The notes below the pieces were generated by a model. It made no database searches and was not told the origin of the DNA. It worked only from the letters and a program-made list of their open reading frames with translations. A stretch of 64,000 nt of DNA, taken from positions 248,001-312,000 of the forward strand of contig CAVYZU010000011.1 in NCBI GenBank assembly GCA_963772965.1, written 5' to 3'. Of the stretch, positions 26,467 through 35,510 are shown in pieces. Origin of the DNA: AP-15 sp963772965. Its GTDB lineage: Bacteria > Pseudomonadota > Alphaproteobacteria > ATCC43930 > CGMCC-115725. Within the stretch, counting starts at the first letter, position 1, and the number at the start of each line of letters is the position of its first letter. The position numbers and the translations under genes are program-made.

Positions 26467-27455
26467 GCATCGTCACATTGCCAAACCGGGCGCCTTATGG
26501 CCGCGAGGCGAAATACGCTCCGCCTGAGGTGGCCGATGATCGGATCACCACCTATTACGATCAGCCGCAGCTCAAAAAAAGCCACTGGGGCGTGCGCGTC
26601 GCGCTTTATATTTTTATTGCCGGGCTTTCCGGTGGCGCGCAGCTGATCGCCACGGCGGCGGATCTTGCCAGTGGCGACCAGCAGATAGGCGTTGTACAGC
26701 GCGGGCGCCACATCGCATTGGTCGCAGTGGTGTTGGGGCCGCCACTGCTGATCTGGGATCTACATACGCCGCAGCGCTTTTACAACATGCTGCGGATTTT
26801 CCGCCGCACCTCCCCAATGTCGATCGGGACTTACGTTCTGTCGAGTTTCAGCTTATTCAGCATCATGACTGCGGCCGCCGATTTGTTCGGTTGGCGCCGG
26901 GTTGCGCGGGTTGCACAAGTCCCGGCGGCAATCGCCGGCAGCGGCATGACGACTTACACCGCGGCACTGTTGGCGGCGACTAGCACGCCAATTTGGGCAG
27001 CCGTGCCGCGCGCGCTCGCGATCCAGTTTGCAGCGTCCTCGCTCGGCGCGGGGTCGGCGGCCCTGCAACTCGCCGGCCGCGCCGATGGCGACGAGAAATC
27101 GGCGCCAGCATTGCAGGCGCTCTCGGCGGTGGCGGCGGCCACCGAGCTCGTCGGCGCGATCGCCGCCGAGCGAACCTATCGCGATGTCGGTATTGCCTCT
27201 TCCACGACGTCGCGCCAGCCCTGGGGCGCGTTGCATCAATTCGCGGCAATTGGGGTGGGCGCGGCACTGCCGCTTGCCGCCTATGCCGGAAAGCTCGCCA
27301 GCGGGCGCCCGCTGGCGAGCTTGATGTTCGCAGCCGCCATCGCGGTGCTGGCGGGTAGTTTTGCTTTGCGGTTATCGGTGATTGGCGCCGGCAATGACTC
27401 GGCGCTCCACCCGCGACAAAGCCTGCGCTTTGCTCGGCGCGAGAATATCCGATGA
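26463..27455 (+). CDS. NrfD/PsrC-type membrane subunit of the formate dehydrogenase
   Basis: 330 residues with about eight membrane helices. After an N-terminal soluble stretch ending in YDQPQLKKSHWGVRVALYIF, helices follow with GPPLLIWDLHTPQRFYNMLR, a hallmark of the NrfD/PsrC polysulfide-reductase family. It takes the place of the cytochrome b556 gamma subunit used by E. coli FdnI, so electrons should go to quinone without haem. Start chosen at 26463 (ATGA overlap with the beta subunit); an in-frame ATG at 26451 lies inside that gene. Confidence 0.85.
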   Translation: MSIVTLPNRAPYGREAKYAPPEVADDRITTYYDQPQLKKSHWGVRVALYIFIAGLSGGAQLIATAADLASGDQQIGVVQRGRHIALVAVVLGPPLLIWDLHTPQRFYNMLRIFRRTSPMSIGTYVLSSFSLFSIMTAAADLFGWRRVARVAQVPAAIAGSGMTTYTAALLAATSTPIWAAVPRALAIQFAASSLGAGSAALQLAGRADGDEKSAPALQALSAVAAATELVGAIAAERTYRDVGIASSTTSRQPWGALHQFAAIGVGAALPLAAYAGKLASGRPLASLMFAAAIAVLAGSFALRLSVIGAGNDSALHPRQSLRFARRENIR

Positions 27456-27772
27456 CCGACGATGTCCTCGGACACTGTCACGAAGCGGTGGCGAAGCTCG
27501 ATTATTTATTGCGTAACCATCCCGCCGAGACCGGCGAAGAGTTGACCGATGCGGTCCGCTGCACGGTTAAGTTGCGCGATAAGATGATCGAGCGTCGCCG
27601 GCGCGGTGAGCATGACCCCGCTCTGGAGCGAAGGCTGCGGCAGGTCAACTCGATCATCAGCGCGATTGTGGCTGGCGAGTTTCCGCTAATGGGCATCCGG
27701 TGGCAGCGCATCGAGGGCGCCCGCGATTTGCTGAAACGGGTGCTCTCGGAAGAAGAGACAAGCGCCCAATAG
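27452..27772 (+). CDS. Small helical protein at the end of the formate dehydrogenase operon
   Basis: 106 residues, overlapping the NrfD gene by ATGA. It is highly charged and helical (AVKLRDKMIERRRRGEHDP preceded by RCT, then LERRLRQVNSIISAIVAGEF) with no membrane segment. I do not recognise the family. Tight coupling to the operon suggests a role in enzyme assembly or regulation, but this is inference from position only. Confidence 0.65.
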   Translation: MTDDVLGHCHEAVAKLDYLLRNHPAETGEELTDAVRCTVKLRDKMIERRRRGEHDPALERRLRQVNSIISAIVAGEFPLMGIRWQRIEGARDLLKRVLSEEETSAQ

Positions 27773-27967
27773 CTGCGCATCATCAAGCGGCCAAATTCGA
27801 CTTCCTAACCGAGGATCATCCCTCCTTTACTCCTTTCCATACCAGAGGCCGCTCGCTTTCCGGCTGCTGGCCCGCAACGAGCTAATCGATCGTGTCTTAT
27901 GTTCGCGGTCGGGAGCTTTTTCCTCAATCGCGATGTTTGTCATAACGAGCAAACTGAGGGATGGGCC

Positions 27968-28348
27968 ATGGACGATAACCGGATGGGTGACCAAGTGCAG
28001 CGCGGCACAGACGCCGCTAAGGAGATGGGTAGCGACCTCGCAGGAAAGGCGCAGTCGGTGGCCTCAGATGCGGCCAGCAAACTCCAGGACGCGGGTGGCA
28101 AGCTGCAGGACGTAGCATCGCAAACCAGCAAGCAAGTCACCGATGCCGCGACCAAAACTTATCAGCAGGGCGCGCAAGCAGCCGATTATTTATCGAAGCA
28201 GGGCTCGCAGGCGGCCGACTATCTATCGAAGCAGGGCTCTCAGGCCGCCGAGTATGTAACTCGCAATACCGCCGAACAGCCCTGGCTGGCGCTGCTGATT
28301 GCCGGGGCCGTCGGCTACATGATCGCCTATATGGTGCACTCGCGCTGA
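27968..28348 (+). CDS. DUF883/ElaB-YqjD-like membrane-anchored helical protein
   Basis: 126 residues. A long amphipathic helix (residues 10-100, Ala/Gln/Lys/Asp-rich, like LEA or CsbD-type stress proteins) is followed by one C-terminal membrane helix (PWLALLIAGAVGYMIAYMV) and the tail HSR, the layout of ribosome-associated ElaB/YqjD proteins. Residues 71-92 are a duplication of QAADYLSKQGS. Start at 27968 (after GAGGGATGGGCC) is preferred to an upstream in-frame Met at 27899. A terminator follows. Confidence 0.75.
   Translation: MDDNRMGDQVQRGTDAAKEMGSDLAGKAQSVASDAASKLQDAGGKLQDVASQTSKQVTDAATKTYQQGAQAADYLSKQGSQAADYLSKQGSQAAEYVTRNTAEQPWLALLIAGAVGYMIAYMVHSR
28178..28243 (+). repeat. Two tandem 33-bp units inside the DUF883-like gene
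   Basis: Two 33-base units start at 28178 and 28211 and both encode QAADYLSKQGS-like heptads; a third partial unit starts at 28244 (GCCGCCGAGTAT). They differ only at a few synonymous positions, so the duplication is fairly recent or under selection. Confidence 0.7.
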
Positions 28349-28402
28349 GCAAACGGACGAGGCCGTACATCATCGCGCGCGGCCGAATGAACCCACTTGC
28401 GG

Positions 28403-28434
28403 GCCGGGGCGACTGTTGCCCCGGCTTTCTTTTT
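28403..28434 (+). terminator. Rho-independent terminator
   Basis: Stem GCCGGGGC (28403-28410) and GCCCCGGC (28418-28425), loop GACTGTT, then TTTCTTTTT. It ends the DUF883-like gene, 55 bases after its stop. Confidence 0.88.
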
Positions 28435-28484
28435 GCGCTGTAAGCAGGGCTTCGTCTCTTAACCGCGCCTGGTGTCGTTACGCG

Positions 28485-30366
28485 CTAGCGCGGTTCCTCC
28501 AAACTTGGCACGCCTCTCCGCGTGCTGAATGATCCTCTCGGCATAAAGGGCGTGACGGCAGCAGCGCCGCCTCCACTTGCACTGAGGGAGCTGGAGTTCT
28601 CTGCTGTCGGCATCGTATCGAGGTGTAGGGTGCGGGTCGGAAAGGCAAACTCGACACCCAGTTCTTGTGCCAAGTCCATGATCTTTAACAGGATGTCTTC
28701 GCGCTCGCTCAGCTCGGCGGCGTAGTCGGCGACCATGAGATGGAAAATGATGAGAATGTTTAAGCTGCTTTCACCGAAGTCATTAAAGCGCACATGAAAA
28801 TTGTCTTTTCTCGCCGCAGGATGCTCGGCAAGGAGCTGCCGGATACCGTCGAGCAGCGCCTCCAGTTTGTCGCGCGGCGTATCGTAGGTGACCTGCACCA
28901 ACAGGCGCTGGCGAAACATTGTCCGCACGGTCATGTTTTCGACCGTCGCATTGACAACAGTGTTGTTCGGGATCGATATCAGCGAATTATCCAAAGTTCG
29001 GATGCGGGTGCTGCGGAAGCCGACGTCCTCGACAACGCCGTCACTGCCGCTGAGCCGGATTCTGTTGGCCGACGCGAAATGGTTTCTCGAACATTATCAA
29101 TACCGAACCAAATAAATTCGCCAGGCTGTCGCGCGCCGCAAGCGCCACGGCGAGGCCGCCGACCCCCAGTCCGGCCACGATGGAATAGGCCGGAAAGCCG
29201 AGACGATCGCCGGCATGCAGCAGCAGCCCGATCGCAACCAAGATACCGACGAAACGCGCGCCCAGCCTGATAAGTTGGCTGTCCAGGCTGCCGGGCCGCA
29301 GATGGTCCGCCGCCGCGATTGTTTCGCCGAGAAGATTGGCGCCGACTAGGCACAGCCACGCGGCGCTGAGAAACAATGCAATTGTCTGCGCGTAAGCAAT
29401 GATGACGAGCGGGCTTCCGCTGATGCGAAAAATCTTGTCCAGCAAGGGTCCGACGAGGCCCGCTACAAGAATGATGGCGAGCGGGGTCAACAGAGAAGAC
29501 CATTCCGGGCCGGATTCGTCCTCGCTGCGCTGAGCAAGGCGACGCGCCAGGCGATAGACGCCGAAGATGAAAAGTAGGCAAACGAGAAAGCTGAAACCGC
29601 GCGCGAGCCACTGCCATACCGCAATGCCGGCGATGTCAGCCTCTGCCCAGCCCGGCAGGTTCAGCATCCAGCGGGGCGGTACAATGGCTTGCAATCCTAG
29701 GGGCGAGCTCGAAAAGGCGCTGTAGATGGTGGCTCCCCCGTTTGAACTGATGGTTCGGTAGATATCAGCCAGCTGCTTTGCGGGACCGGGCTTGTATGGC
29801 AGGTTCTTCACCCGCTCATAAAACTCGGGGAGCTGGTCGACCGTATCGGCGGATACGAGCCACTCGCCGGAGCGCGGTCCATTTTCGATCAGAACGATAT
29901 CGATCGCCGTGCCCGGCAACCGCCATTTTTTAGCCGAAGACCGCGCCATTGCGTCCCGATTCGGAATATCGGCAAAAGCAGGAAGCTCAATTCGATCGAG
30001 GATTTCGCTCAGCTGAATTAACCGCTCGACCGCAACGGTGTCTCTGAGAACAGGCGAAATTCCCGACGTATCGAGAAATTGAATAGCCTTTGATCCGCCG
30101 CTCGAAAGAAGCTCGATCTGCCGCTTTCGCTCCTCCGGGCTGAGATAGAGACGGTCGGACCCGGCATAAGATTTGAGAATATCCGCCATGCCGCGGTAGG
30201 TCTCGTCCATGAGAGCGGTGAAACCTTCCAGCGTCGCTCTCGGGCTCGACGCGTCAACCGGCTTAAGTGGATTGACGTCAGTCGCCTTCACCGGATTTAA
30301 AAACCCAAACGCGACGATAAAAAAAGCTGCGATCAGGCATTTCGCAAAGTGCGCAGCAGATTTCAT
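28485..30366 (-). pseudogene. MscS-family mechanosensitive channel, one frameshift
   Basis: About 626 residues if one extra base near 29068-29072 is skipped. Signal peptide (MKSAAHFAKCLIAAFFIVAF), a large periplasmic domain (residues 30-220), four or more membrane helices, the pore-lining region VAGLGVGGLAVALAARDSLA then NLFGSVLIMFEKPFRVG, and after the break RLSGSDGVVEDVGFRSTRIR and the beta domain LDNSLISIPNNTVVNATVEN. The coding strand reads CAACAGAATCC where CAACGAATCC (QRIRLSG) would keep the frame. It protects against osmotic down-shock. The start at 30366 gives the signal peptide. Confidence 0.8.
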
Positions 30367-30501
30367 TTTGGCAATGTCCCCGAACCCCCGGCAGAAGCGG
30401 ACGACAATCTGCCCGTTCCGGCTTCTCGACAACCATGTCGTTTTTAAAACGGCGAGCCCTTAGCCGGCGCCCGCGGCGATATTCAGGCCGTATCGGCGAC
30501 T

Positions 30502-31584
30502 CTATCGGCGGCCGGATACCGAACGCAGCACCGGCAGAGGTGCGACGGTGTTATCGCCGAGAGGCGGGGTGACGCCCTTTGCTTGTCTGTTTTTGTTGGC
30601 GCGCCACGCGGTTGGGCTGGAGGCAAACCTGGCGCCGAACCATCGCGAAAACGAACTCAGCGCGGAAAATCCCAGCAGATCAGAGATCTCGCTGAGCGAG
30701 CGACCCCCTTCATCGACATAGCGCCGCGCCAGATCGACGCGCACGCCATCGACAATCGACGAGAAGGTCTCGCCATCTCTGGCAAGGTAGCGGTGCAATG
30801 TCCTTTGGTTCATGCCAAGGCGCTGTGCCATCAACTCGGCAAAACAGCTACCCGTTGGAAGCAAGTCGTAAACCAGCTGACGGGTCCTTTCGCTCAGCGT
30901 CGCGTTGACCTTGGCCAGCATTGGTTCCAGGTACTGCTTCACGTGTTGCGCCATTATCGGATCGGCGGCGGGCAACGGTGCATCGAGATCGCGCGCCGCC
31001 AACAGAATGCCGCTCCAGTCGCGTCCGAATTCGACCCACGGCCCGAACATATTTAGGTGAGTGGTTATGTTGGCTGGAGCGTTGTGCGAAAACCACACCG
31101 GGCGTGGTCGCCAGGCGTCGCCGAGCAATTGGCGAATGAGCCTGTGAAATGTCCCGAGACCCGACTCCACGGATTGGCGCGCGGGCGGCCCTCCGCCGCT
31201 GATTGCCGCCAATTTGAATACGGCCGCGTCGCCGAGCGTCTCGAGACTTAGAAAAACTCCTTCGCGGTGCAGCGGCAAATAGCGGCACACAGTCTCGAGC
31301 GCCTGACGGAGGGTTGCCGCATCGCGAACGGCTAAGGCTAATGGGCCGAGGAAAGAGGACGGCCGCGCGCCGACCAGGCGCAAGCCAAAATCATCCACCC
31401 CGGCGGCGCTTCCCGATAAATGCAACAATTGTCGAACCGCCTCGACCGGAATCTTGCGCTCAGGGTCAATAAGGCAATCGCGATCGAGCCGGGCCTCTTT
31501 CAGGAGGGCGAATGGGTCGAGACCGAGCCGGGAGGCGAGGTCGACATAGCCGATCAGACAAGCGCTACGGACCAAGTAAGGCAT
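30502..31584 (-). CDS. AraC-family regulator with arabinose-binding-like domain (OruR/ArgR type)
   Basis: 360 residues. The N-terminal half is the Arabinose_bd (PF12625-like) domain seen in OruR/VirS-type regulators: LASRLGLDPFALLKEARLD, then GLRLVGARPSSFLGPL. The C-terminal AraC HTH pair has MAQRLGMNQRTLHRYLARDG and LSEISDLLGFSALSSFSRWF. The effector is unknown. Start at ATG 31584; a TTG four codons upstream is less likely. It is divergent from the second AraC gene at 31987, with an FNR/FixK box in the shared 400-base gap. Confidence 0.88.
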   Translation of the reverse strand: MPYLVRSACLIGYVDLASRLGLDPFALLKEARLDRDCLIDPERKIPVEAVRQLLHLSGSAAGVDDFGLRLVGARPSSFLGPLALAVRDAATLRQALETVCRYLPLHREGVFLSLETLGDAAVFKLAAISGGGPPARQSVESGLGTFHRLIRQLLGDAWRPRPVWFSHNAPANITTHLNMFGPWVEFGRDWSGILLAARDLDAPLPAADPIMAQHVKQYLEPMLAKVNATLSERTRQLVYDLLPTGSCFAELMAQRLGMNQRTLHRYLARDGETFSSIVDGVRVDLARRYVDEGGRSLSEISDLLGFSALSSFSRWFGARFASSPTAWRANKNRQAKGVTPPLGDNTVAPLPVLRSVSGRR

Positions 31585-31986
31585 GTAACAATACAAATCC
31601 GAAATGTCTCAAAATGACAACACCGTGTCACGCGGCGTCAAAGCGTGGTCCTCAGAAACAGGTTATAGATGCCGCGACGTTGATGCGGGCGGAGCTATCA
31701 CTACACCGCGTGCCTTCGGTGACTGGTCTTGCGAGCGCCAGCAACCTAGACGCGCACATCAGTGGGGATCTGGCTTTGATCTAGATCAAGTTTCAAGCCG
31801 CCAGCATCTAATACGGTGTCGGCGTCGTGGTTGTGAACTCGACAGAGTCAATGAGCGCAGAACATCAAGATCGAGAATTCGAGTTGTCAGCCAAGTTGCA
31901 AAGGTGAGCTCAATCACAGCACGCCTCGGTGAGTTAGGACAAGCCAGGGAAGTTTCTGTGTCGGACAAAGCTGGAGTTGTAGTTCT
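31585..31986. other. Shared control region of two divergent AraC genes
   Basis: 402 bases, with lower GC than its surroundings and no supported gene. It holds the perfect FNR/FixK box at 31776-31789, almost midway between the two start codons. No terminator or tRNA is seen. Confidence 0.6.
31776..31789. promoter_or_regulatory. Perfect FNR/FixK-type box
   Basis: TTGAT-CTAG-ATCAA, an exact match to the palindromic TTGAT-N4-ATCAA consensus bound by FNR, FnrL, Anr and FixK proteins. It lies about 190 bases upstream of both divergent AraC start codons. A weaker TTGCT-N4-ATCAA copy is at 35559-35572. Binding is inferred. Confidence 0.7.
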
Positions 31987-33018
31987 TTGGATCATATTGA
32001 CGAGAAAACAAGGCCGCTTGATAAGTTTCCCTTCATCCGAACGCCGGATGTCGACGAAATGCGAGCGGCGATCGCTCAAACTCACGGTGACAATAAGCTG
32101 CAATTACACAGCAGCGGCGAGGGATTTCTTGCCTACGGCAATCGGTTTGTGCTCCGCGATGTCGTGATCTCCTATGCGACCTTTGGGGCGGCCGTTGACC
32201 AGAAATTCTCGGCGTTTACCGGGTTTGCTCAACAGTTTCGCATACGCGGAAGTTCAGAGGTTCTTTTCGATCGGACGCCAGTCCAACTGGCCCCCGATCA
32301 GTCGCATATTGTGTCGCCAGGGGTGACGATAAAAGTGACCCACAGTCATAACTTAGAGCACTTCGTATTAAAGATCGACCGGGACGCCCTGCTGAACAAG
32401 TGGACGGCAGTGACCGGCAAGCAGCCACGCGCCGATTTGGATTTCGAACCGATATCGGATGCTCGCACTCCTGAGGCTGCATATCTGCGGCGATTGCTCA
32501 TGTTCATTGTAGACCAACTCGGCTCTTCCGAGTGCAGTGTCCCCCCGTTAGCGTTGGCCGAGTTGGAGCAATCCCTCATCGTGTCGTTCCTCTGTGCTAA
32601 CCGACACGACGAAAGTCGTTTGCTCGATCGGAAGCCCGCGGGGACGGCGCCGTGGCAGGTTCGCAGGGCGGAAGAGTACATCGAGGCTCATTGGGATCAG
32701 CCGATCACCGTCGAGGCGCTCGCCGTCGCGACCGGAGCAAGCGCGCGCAGCATTTTTCATTTCTTCAAGGCGAGCCGCGGATACGCGCCGATGGCGTTCG
32801 TCAAGCAAACCCGGCTGCGTCACGCGCGACGTATGCTGATGAAGCCCGATGAGACCACGTCGGTCACGAGCGTCGCCTTTGATTGTGGTTTCACTAACCT
32901 CGGCCATTTCGCCAAGGATTATGGCAAATGCTTTGGGGAGCTGCCCTCCGCGACGATCAATCGCACCAAAGGTGCAGCCGTAAGGACTCCTGGAAGGCCG
33001 CGTAACGGCGAATTGTGA
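31987..33018 (+). CDS. AraC-family regulator with AraC-binding-like domain
   Basis: 343 residues. The N-terminal domain (residues 15-190; FPFIRTPDVDEMRAAIA, then VLRDVVISYATFGAAVD) is the AraC_binding_2 type found in FeaR-like activators. The HTH_18 domain has ITVEALAVATGASARSIFHF and TSVTSVAFDCGFTNLGHFAK. The family often controls aromatic-compound degradation genes. The start codon would be TTG 31987, with a CTGGAG site about 13 bases upstream; the next ATG (32059) would cut into the domain, so I keep TTG. Confidence 0.8.
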   Translation: MDHIDEKTRPLDKFPFIRTPDVDEMRAAIAQTHGDNKLQLHSSGEGFLAYGNRFVLRDVVISYATFGAAVDQKFSAFTGFAQQFRIRGSSEVLFDRTPVQLAPDQSHIVSPGVTIKVTHSHNLEHFVLKIDRDALLNKWTAVTGKQPRADLDFEPISDARTPEAAYLRRLLMFIVDQLGSSECSVPPLALAELEQSLIVSFLCANRHDESRLLDRKPAGTAPWQVRRAEEYIEAHWDQPITVEALAVATGASARSIFHFFKASRGYAPMAFVKQTRLRHARRMLMKPDETTSVTSVAFDCGFTNLGHFAKDYGKCFGELPSATINRTKGAAVRTPGRPRNGEL

Positions 33019-33068
33019 ACGCAGAAGCTCGAACGCCACCGATCGAGTTCGGTCAGCTCTTTCGAGCA

Positions 33069-33584
33069 TCATTTCTCCTTCAGCCAGATCAACGCGGCGG
33101 GCAAGTTCTGGGGCAACCAAGATCGAACTTGTGCCTTGTTTATCCGCAGCATTGCGGCAAGCATGGCGGCCTGCCTATTCCAGCGACGCTCGTGAATGAT
33201 GGCTGCGCGCTTGATGGGACGAGCCACACCGCGCCAGTTTGGCCAAAGCGCCGGCTCGCGGGTTCCAGGCTCCCATTCTTCGATTCCCCTCCAATCGAAC
33301 AACACGCGAATACGCTCATGCCCGGCATGGCGATTGGAGAGGGCCAACTCGAAGACGCTCAAATCGGACACCGACAATCGCTCGCGAAACCGAACTGTCA
33401 CGATGGCTTCGTCATTTGGACAGGCAATTTCGATCACCCGCCAATTCGGAAGCGAAATTTTGTCGGGGGCTACCCGCAGACCGCAACAATAGGCCAGTTT
33501 CTTCCGAGTCGTATAAATAGCCCATTTTTTCCAGTCGCTGAGGCGGGGGCGACAAATCCTCTGGAGTGCGAAATCTGCGTTCAC
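33069..33584 (-). CDS. SpoIIAA-like (STAS-fold) protein, probable
   Basis: 171 residues. The middle part (IACPNDEAIVTVRFRERLSV, then HAGHERIRVLFDWRGIEEWE) resembles the SpoIIAA-like family with its beta-alpha pattern, also seen in the gene at 54714. The first 40 residues are basic and fit no family, so the true start may be further in. It is convergent with the AraC gene. Function unknown; family members bind lipids or act as small regulators. Confidence 0.45.
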   Translation of the reverse strand: MNADFALQRICRPRLSDWKKWAIYTTRKKLAYCCGLRVAPDKISLPNWRVIEIACPNDEAIVTVRFRERLSVSDLSVFELALSNRHAGHERIRVLFDWRGIEEWEPGTREPALWPNWRGVARPIKRAAIIHERRWNRQAAMLAAMLRINKAQVRSWLPQNLPAALIWLKEK

Positions 33585-33725
33585 GAGCCGAATTTTGCAG
33601 TCCGTGAGTAGCGCCCGGTTCGCAATCTAGCCGACCCTTCGGCAGCACGCTGACAGCTAATCGCGCGGGCGCGGCGGACCCGCCGGGTCCGGTAATCATG
33701 GCAAACTTTTTGGAGTGGGGCGGGA

Positions 33726-34097
33726 ATGATGATCCAAGAGTCAATGAGAGCGCTCAATGCGTTCTTTGCGGGGGGTCTCGCGAGACTCTTCCCAGTGTTA
33801 GTTTGCGCCGCATTGCCTCTCGCGCTTTATCCGTTGGAGGCTGGTGCGGTCTCTTGCACCGGGCCGGGCGTTCCGGCGGGCTGCGCCGGGAGTCCGGCCG
33901 CCGGGACCGGCGCGGGGGCTCGCGGCACGGGCGTTACTCGTGGCGCCGGAGCTGGGGCTGGTCATCACGGAGCCGGAGCCGGCGCGCGCGGGGCCGGCGC
34001 GGCACCGACGAATCGCGGTGGTGGGGCTGGGGCACGCGGCGCCGGCGCCGCGCCAGCGAATCGAGGTGGCGCGCCGAATGGTGCCGGACCCCGGTGA
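33726..34097 (+). CDS. Secreted Gly/Ala-rich low-complexity protein
   Basis: 123 residues. A signal peptide (LARLFPVLVCAALPLALYPL, cleavage near EAGA) precedes a mature part made of GAGARGAGAAPTNRGG-type repeats. A GGAGTGGGGCGGG site leads the ATG. The 60 bases around its start are similar to those around the DUF2092 gene start at 34129 (both have CAAACTTT, then GGAGTGGGG, and GATCC after the ATG), so the leader was duplicated. Likely envelope protein; no family assigned. Confidence 0.6.
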   Translation: MMIQESMRALNAFFAGGLARLFPVLVCAALPLALYPLEAGAVSCTGPGVPAGCAGSPAAGTGAGARGTGVTRGAGAGAGHHGAGAGARGAGAAPTNRGGGAGARGAGAAPANRGGAPNGAGPR

Positions 34098-34128
34098 TAA
34101 CCGCAAACTTTCGGAGTGGGGACGTGAA

Positions 34129-34929
34129 ATGACGATCCGAAAATCACTGAGAACGAGTATTGCGTTGTTGTTCGTAGGTGGTCTTGCCAGTCTCTGGCTG
34201 GCGTTCGTCTCGCCGGTTCAGGCGCAGAACCAGCAACAGCCGGCGATCAGCGCGGAGGCGCGCGCTGCCATCATGCGCATGGGGAAGACGCTTCAAGCCC
34301 CGCAATTCTCGTTCCGTTCACATACGTACCGCGCGTATGTTGGCCCGAACGGCGAATTGCTCCACATCGCCCACAGCACAAAAACTGAGGTTCGTCGTCC
34401 GGACCACTTACGGGTGAACATCATCGGCGACGATGTCGACATCAACCTATTCTACGACGGCAAAACCCTCGTCGCCTTCAACCCGGAGCATAAGATATAC
34501 GCAAGCATTCCGATAACAGGCTCGATCGACAAAATGCTCGATTTTGCCGAGACCCGCTTGGGGGTCGACTTTGTCCTTTCCGATTTTCTCAGCGATGACC
34601 CGGCGAAATCGGTTCTCAGTGGCCTTGTTTTTGGCGGTCAGGTCGGCACGTCGATTATTGACGGGGTTCGCTGTATCCATTTTTTCTTTAACCAGGAGCC
34701 CGACATCGACGTAGAGCTCTGGCTCGAGGACAACGACCGGTCATTGCCGCGCCGCGTTATTATGACTTATCGGTCGCTTGCAGGACGCCCAAACTTTATC
34801 GCCGAGCTGTCGGACTGGGATTTCTCCACCCAGTTCCCTGATTCTGACTTTGTCTTTAACCCGCCCCCCGGAGTCCAGCAGGTTAAGATGACGCCAAAGG
34901 CCAACATGGCGTCTGAGCCGTCAAAATAG
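34129..34929 (+). CDS. DUF2092-family periplasmic protein (LolA-like fold)
   Basis: 266 residues with a signal peptide (IALLFVGGLASLWLAFVSPV, cleavage at VQA-QN). The mature protein carries the DUF2092 pattern: MRMGKTLQAPQFSFRSHTYR, FYDGKTLVAFNPEHKIYA, and SDFLSDDP, and ends near FDFVFNPPPG-like VFNPPPGVQQ. The LolA/LppX-like fold suggests lipid or polymer handling in the periplasm. GGAGTGGGG ribosome binding site. It is flanked by two glycine-rich secreted proteins in one apparent operon (gaps 31 and 14 bases). Confidence 0.82.
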   Translation: MTIRKSLRTSIALLFVGGLASLWLAFVSPVQAQNQQQPAISAEARAAIMRMGKTLQAPQFSFRSHTYRAYVGPNGELLHIAHSTKTEVRRPDHLRVNIIGDDVDINLFYDGKTLVAFNPEHKIYASIPITGSIDKMLDFAETRLGVDFVLSDFLSDDPAKSVLSGLVFGGQVGTSIIDGVRCIHFFFNQEPDIDVELWLEDNDRSLPRRVIMTYRSLAGRPNFIAELSDWDFSTQFPDSDFVFNPPPGVQQVKMTPKANMASEPSK

Positions 34930-34943
34930 GGAGGGAGCGAGCC

Positions 34944-35510
34944 ATGAAACCGTTGGTCATAATCTGCGTGATTTTGTTTGTGGTGGCCTTGTCGGTGCCT
35001 GAAGCATTCGCCTTCGGGGGCGGCCGTGGCGGCGGTGGAGGCGGCTTCGCCGGTGGCGGCGGCGGATTTGGTGGCCGCGGCGGCGGTGGCGCCGCCGGTG
35101 GATTTGGCGGGCGCGGCGGTGGTGGCGGCGCAGGTTTCGGTGGTGGTCGCGCCGGCGCCGGTGCGGGTGGCGCAGGCGCAGCTGGTGCTGGCGCTGGCGG
35201 CTTTCGCGGTGCGGGCGCCGGCGGTAGGGGCCAAGTCGGGGTTGGCGGCGGTGCCGCTGGTGTCGGCGACGCGGGTGCGGTCGGGGTCGGCGGCGGTGCC
35301 GTTGGCGCGGCCGGCTACGGCGGCGCATACGGCGCACGTTCTGCGACGGTCAATGCTTCTTCGGTCAATGTCTATGGCGGCGCTTACAACGCTTATCGCC
35401 CGGCCTATGGTGTAGCGGCGGGCGTTGCCGTAGGGGCAACCGCCGCTGCCGCGACATCGGCCTACTATCACGCTCCTTGCGGCCCGCCCTATACCCCGAG
35501 CTGTCCCTAA
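34944..35510 (+). CDS. Glycine-rich secreted protein
   Basis: 188 residues. Signal peptide MKPLVIICVILFVVALSVPE with cleavage at AFA-FG, then about 90 residues of Gly/Ala repeats (GGGRGGGGGGFAGGGG and similar), and a C-terminal part with Tyr/Pro/Cys (AYYHAPCGPPYTPSCP) typical of small surface proteins found with DUF2092 genes. A GGGAGGGAG site precedes the ATG. Structural or envelope-associated role is likely but not shown. Confidence 0.65.
   Translation: MKPLVIICVILFVVALSVPEAFAFGGGRGGGGGGFAGGGGGFGGRGGGGAAGGFGGRGGGGGAGFGGGRAGAGAGGAGAAGAGAGGFRGAGAGGRGQVGVGGGAAGVGDAGAVGVGGGAVGAAGYGGAYGARSATVNASSVNVYGGAYNAYRPAYGVAAGVAVGATAAAATSAYYHAPCGPPYTPSCP

Noticed and set aside
27911..27937. EcfG promoter before the DUF883-like gene
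   Set aside because: GGAGC-N17-TGTT has two mismatches to the consensus; too weak to report as a feature.
28178..28260. CRISPR-like direct repeats
   Set aside because: The 33-base units are adjacent without spacers and lie inside a coding frame; they encode a protein repeat.
30583..31056. Plus-strand open frame of 157 codons
   Set aside because: Antisense to the AraC gene, with no signal, domain or ribosome binding site.
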